Part shown: positions 61,010 to 64,000 of the stretch, piece after piece
Layout of the letters: each line of letters starts with the position of its first letter
Position numbering within the stretch: position 1 is the stretch's first letter
Assembly (NCBI GenBank): GCA_963850255.1
Contig: CAWKLL010000029.1
Span: forward strand, 1 to 64,000
Length of the DNA stretch: 64,000 nt
DNA from: J054 sp963850255
GTDB taxonomy: Bacteria; Pseudomonadota; Gammaproteobacteria; Steroidobacterales; GCA-2729495
Direction: 5' to 3'
Position numbers and translations under genes: made by a program
Notes under the pieces: model-generated
Databases searched by the model: none
Seen by the model: the letters and a program-made list of their open reading frames with translations, nothing else
Told to the model about the DNA's origin: nothing

Positions 61010-62173
61010 TCAGTCCGCGACGGGTTTGTTTCTTTGCTTGGGCGCAAGCGCCAGCTGTTCATCGACTTTCACCACCGGCCGGTCCGGCCACGGCGCCTGG
61101 CTCTCGGCTGCAGCGCGCAGCCGGAATACGTAGGTCAATACTTGTGCCACGGCCAGGTAAAGTTGCGACGGAATTTCTGCGCCGATATCCGTCGTCCAAT
61201 ACAAGGCCCTGGCCAGCAGCGGCGCCTCAAAACGTGCGATGCGATGTTCATCGCCGATTTCACGAATGCGCGCGGCCATGTGATCCATGCCTTTGGCCAG
61301 CACCACCGGGGCGCCGACATCGCCTTCGCGATAGCGCAAGGCGATGGCGAAGTGAGTCGGGTTAGTGACGATCACGTCCGCCTTGGGCACTTCTTCGAGC
61401 ATGCGCTGGCTGGCAAGTTCCTGTTGCAGCGCGCGAACCCGGGAACGCACCTCGGGGCGGCCCTCGGATTCCTTCATTTCGTCCTGCACTTCCTTACGCG
61501 TCATTTTCAGCTCTTTGTGGTGATTCCAGAGCTGAAACGGCACGTCGATCAGTGAGATCAGGAGCAGCGACAGGCTGCACAACAACAGCATGGTGGCGAC
61601 CAGTTGGCCAGCCTCGGCCATGGTGGTGCGCAGTGGTTGTACGCTGAGCTGCAGAATGCTGTCACCGGAGAAGACCAGGTAGCCATAGCCAATGCCGCCA
61701 ATCAGTCCGGCTTTGGCCAGCGCCTTGACCACCTCGACCAGACCTTTCACGCCGAACACGCGCTTGAGTCCCTTGAGTGGATTGACCTTGCTGAGCTTGG
61801 GCTCCATGGGCTTGGCACTGAACGCCCAGCCACCCACGCTGACGGCGCCGAGTACGGCGGCCAGCATCAGCGCGCCGAGCAAGGGTGTGAATACCAACAG
61901 TGTCGACAGCACCATGTCGCGAAAGCGCGAGGTCATGCTGTCGGTATCGTGCAGGGCTTCCGGCGGAATAGTCAGGCCGGTTTGCAGCAAGGCCATCATG
62001 TGACCACCCAGTTGTGGTTTGATGGCAAAAAACACCGCCGAGGCCACGATCATCACCGCGGCCATATTCAGTTCCCGCGAACGCGGAATCTGGCCACGCT
62101 TGCGCGCCTCCTCGAGGCGCTTGGGCGTGGCGTTCTCGGTCTTTTCCTGAAACTGTTGCTCGTTGTCTGCCAT
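61010..62173 (-). CDS. flhB: Flagellar export switch protein FlhB
   Basis: 387 aa. N-terminal TENATPKRLEEARKRGQIPRSRE, four membrane helices (~33-215), then cytoplasmic domain with the autocleavage site NPTH at 271-274 in VIVTNPTHFAIALRY. Self-cleavage switches export from hook to filament substrates. The C-terminus is ~20 residues longer and basic. Two bases separate it from fliR. Confidence 0.96.
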   Translation of the reverse strand: MADNEQQFQEKTENATPKRLEEARKRGQIPRSRELNMAAVMIVASAVFFAIKPQLGGHMMALLQTGLTIPPEALHDTDSMTSRFRDMVLSTLLVFTPLLGALMLAAVLGAVSVGGWAFSAKPMEPKLSKVNPLKGLKRVFGVKGLVEVVKALAKAGLIGGIGYGYLVFSGDSILQLSVQPLRTTMAEAGQLVATMLLLCSLSLLLISLIDVPFQLWNHHKELKMTRKEVQDEMKESEGRPEVRSRVRALQQELASQRMLEEVPKADVIVTNPTHFAIALRYREGDVGAPVVLAKGMDHMAARIREIGDEHRIARFEAPLLARALYWTTDIGAEIPSQLYLAVAQVLTYVFRLRAAAESQAPWPDRPVVKVDEQLALAPKQRNKPVAD

Positions 62174-62175
62174 CG

Positions 62176-62946
62176 CTAGTAGGCCCCGAGCAAACGCGCC
62201 ATCATGCTGAGCGCTTCAGTAAACAGGCCTTCCCAGACCACGCCATGCGAACGCACGCTGACGGTCATGATCAACATGCCCAGCATCAGGGTAATTGGGA
62301 AGCCGACGGCAAACAGGTTAAGGGTCGGCGCCGAACGGCTGATGACGCCGAAGGCGACGTTGACCATCAGGATTGCAATGATCGCGGGCAGGGCCAGTTG
62401 CATGGCGCCGGTGAATATCACCGAGGCAAAGCTCACCAGTTCGCGCGCACTGCCGGCAGCCAGGCTGGCTTCGCCGATGGGCAGCACCGCGTAACTGTCG
62501 CCGAGCATGCTGATCAGAGCCAGGTGAGCATTAGTGGCCAGCATCAGCAGCGTGGCCACAATAATATATAGGCGACCCAGCAGGGGCGTACTGCCGGCCT
62601 GGGGGTCGACCACCATGGCGAAGGCCAGGCCCATGCCCATGGAAATAACCTGGCCGGCAAAAACCGCGGCCTCGATAACCAGCTTCAGCGTGAAGCCCAG
62701 GGCCAGGCCAATCATCATCTCCTGCGCAATAATCAAAAAGCCGCGCGGACTTAGTGGCGAGACGGTCGGAACGTCTCCCAGCACCGGCAGCATGGCAACG
62801 GCAAGTATTGCCGCCAGGATTACGCGCACGCGCATCGGCACGAATACTGCGCCCAGCAACGGCGCAATCAGGACCAGCCCGGTGACGCGCATTAGCGCCC
62901 ACAGAGTCTCCATGAGTACGTCGCTGAGTTGAAACAGGGCAAGCAT
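62176..62946 (-). CDS. fliR: Flagellar export gate protein FliR
   Basis: 256 aa with about six hydrophobic helices. GAVFVPMRVRVILAAILAVAMLP and GQVISMGMGLAFAMVVDPQAG are family-typical. One copy joins FliP5FliQ4 in the export gate. ATG at 62946; eleven bases after fliQ. Confidence 0.95.
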   Translation of the reverse strand: MLALFQLSDVLMETLWALMRVTGLVLIAPLLGAVFVPMRVRVILAAILAVAMLPVLGDVPTVSPLSPRGFLIIAQEMMIGLALGFTLKLVIEAAVFAGQVISMGMGLAFAMVVDPQAGSTPLLGRLYIIVATLLMLATNAHLALISMLGDSYAVLPIGEASLAAGSARELVSFASVIFTGAMQLALPAIIAILMVNVAFGVISRSAPTLNLFAVGFPITLMLGMLIMTVSVRSHGVVWEGLFTEALSMMARLLGAY

Positions 62947-62957
62947 GACAAAAGGGC

Positions 62958-63227
62958 CTAGCCGAGCATTCCCGGAATGCTGTTAAACAGGTTCCTCGTG
63001 TAAGCCGTGATCAGCTTCAGCATCCAGGGCCCTGCAACCATCAGTGAGATGACCAGGGTGAGCAATTTGGGAATGAAGCTCAGGGTCATCTCATTAATTT
63101 GCGTTGCGGCCTGCAGCACACCGATGAATACACCCGTCGCCAGCGCGGTCAGCAGCAAAGGTGCTGCGAGCAGGCTGGCCACGGTGAGCGAATCGGAAGC
63201 GACGGTAAGCACAGTTTCGGGGGTCAT
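62958..63227 (-). CDS. fliQ: Flagellar export gate protein FliQ
   Basis: 89 aa, two helices forming a hairpin: APLLLTALATGVFIGVLQAATQINEMTLSFIPK and LVISLMVAGPWMLKLIT. Family length. Ten bases after fliP. Confidence 0.95.
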   Translation of the reverse strand: MTPETVLTVASDSLTVASLLAAPLLLTALATGVFIGVLQAATQINEMTLSFIPKLLTLVISLMVAGPWMLKLITAYTRNLFNSIPGMLG

Positions 63228-63237
63228 GCCGAATCTC

Positions 63238-63978
63238 CTATACGGTGAAACTGGCGGCGAGCGTGCCGATAATCAGGCCCCAGCCGTCGACCAGCACAAA
63301 CAACATGATCTTGAAGGGCAGTGAGATGAGCATGGGCGAGAGCATCATCATGCCCATGGACATCAGGACGCTGGATACCACCAGATCGATGATCAGAAAC
63401 GGTATGAAAGTCAGAAAGCCGATCTGGAAAGCGGTTTTCAACTCGCTGGTCAGAAAGCTCGGCAGCAGAACGGTCAGTGGTACGTCGTCCTCGGAGGCAT
63501 AACTCTCGTCGCCGGCCAGTTGGGCGAACATTTCCAGGTCCGGCTCGCGCACCTGGCTGAACATGAAGCCGCGCAGCGGTGCCTGGGCGGCATCTGCGGC
63601 TTCCACCAGCGGCAGGCTGCCGGCCATGTAGGGTTCGATAGCGTTGTCATAGACCTGGTTGAGCACCGGTGCCATCACGAAAAAACTCAGAAACAGCGCA
63701 ATGCCGATGAGTACCTGGTTGGGCGGTGTCTGCGGCATACCCAGGGCCTGGCGAAGTATCGCCAGCACAATCACGATGCGTGTAAATGAGGTTGCAGCCA
63801 GAACCAGGGACGGCAGCAGGGTAAGCGCCGTCATGACCATCAGAATTTGCAGGCTGACGGACCAGGTCTCACCGCCGCCGGCATCTGCGGCAATAGCAAT
63901 GGCCGGGATACCTGAGTCCGCCGCAGCGCTTAGCGGCAGCAACAATATAATTAGAGTGAGCAGGCGCTTCAGGTTCAC
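63238..63978 (-). CDS. fliP: Flagellar export gate protein FliP
   Basis: 246 aa. Cleavable signal ~1-20 (LLTLIILLLPLSAAA), then membrane segments with LAILRQALGMPQTPPNQVLIGIALFLSFFVMAP and GFLTFIPFLIIDLVVSSVLMSMGMMMLSP. GTG start with GGAGAG upstream; the start overlaps the stop of the preceding gene as GTGA. Confidence 0.96.
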   Translation of the reverse strand: MNLKRLLTLIILLLPLSAAADSGIPAIAIAADAGGGETWSVSLQILMVMTALTLLPSLVLAATSFTRIVIVLAILRQALGMPQTPPNQVLIGIALFLSFFVMAPVLNQVYDNAIEPYMAGSLPLVEAADAAQAPLRGFMFSQVREPDLEMFAQLAGDESYASEDDVPLTVLLPSFLTSELKTAFQIGFLTFIPFLIIDLVVSSVLMSMGMMMLSPMLISLPFKIMLFVLVDGWGLIIGTLAASFTV

Positions 63979-64000
63979 GACGAGCTCTCCATATAGTCGG
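63975..64000 (-). CDS. fliO: Probable 3' end of fliO
   Basis: The last eight codons before the window edge read D-Y-M-E-S-S-S-stop on the minus strand, with TGA overlapping the fliP GTG. Identity is inferred only from the usual fliO-fliP order; too short to recognise by sequence. Confidence 0.4.

Overview
The window is GC-rich and looks like a chromosomal segment of a marine-type gammaproteobacterium. It has a Pseudomonas-like flagellar export operon (fliOPQR-flhBA-flhF-flhG-fliA-motCD), CysB/CysG/CysH sulfur assimilation genes, C5-pathway haem genes, and a TonB receptor followed by an ASPIC/UnbV repeat protein. The sequence does not fix the species. All residue numbers, domain assignments and adenylation codes were read by eye, and family codes were compared from memory.

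Layout. (1) 1-14.7 kb: two co-directional NRPS genes, the first entering from outside the window. Together they give five adenylation domains, read as beta-Ala-like, Orn-like, unassigned X, Gly and the same X. No thioesterase is visible. The two genes share long near-identical blocks at a ~6.33 kb offset, contain AT-rich codon islands, and the second carries three single-base insertions. (2) 14.8-17.1 kb: folE, a membrane-anchored serine hydrolase and a small ribbon-helix-helix protein. (3) 17.1-24.2 kb, minus strand: cysG-cysK-hemA-hemC/D-hemB-hemL, with an unusually short HemA and a HemC that lacks the dipyrromethane cysteine and is fused to a HemD-like tail. (4) 24.2-31.1 kb: cysB, cysH, a Tat-type exported aminotransferase, a DMT transporter, haem O synthase and small accessory genes. 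(5) 31.1-43.7 kb: a probable uptake and catabolism island with a GPH symporter, TonB receptor, UnbV repeat protein, paraoxonase-like beta-propeller, two related MFS transporters, a DUF1838 protein and an aldehyde dehydrogenase. (6) 43.8-51 kb: copZ-copA, an amidotransferase, a truncated antiporter remnant, an omega-amidase/aminotransferase pair and a universal stress protein. (7) 51.4-64 kb: a short sigma-54 activator, an HDOD-GGDEF protein and the flagellar stator/export operon, ending inside fliO.

How the parts work together. Region 3 supplies precursors for haem and sirohaem next to cysteine synthase, and CysB is encoded divergently, which suggests coordination of sirohaem and cysteine supply. 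The flagellar genes form one tightly packed unit from export gate to stator, with no chemotaxis genes between fliA and motC. Region 5 looks like a route for importing and oxidising an unknown, possibly ester- or lactone-containing substrate.

Sequence quality. Eight apparent frameshifts in four genes (second NRPS gene, cysK, two MFS genes) can all be explained by single-base insertions. That pattern is more typical of draft long-read errors than of gene decay, so these genes may be intact in the organism.
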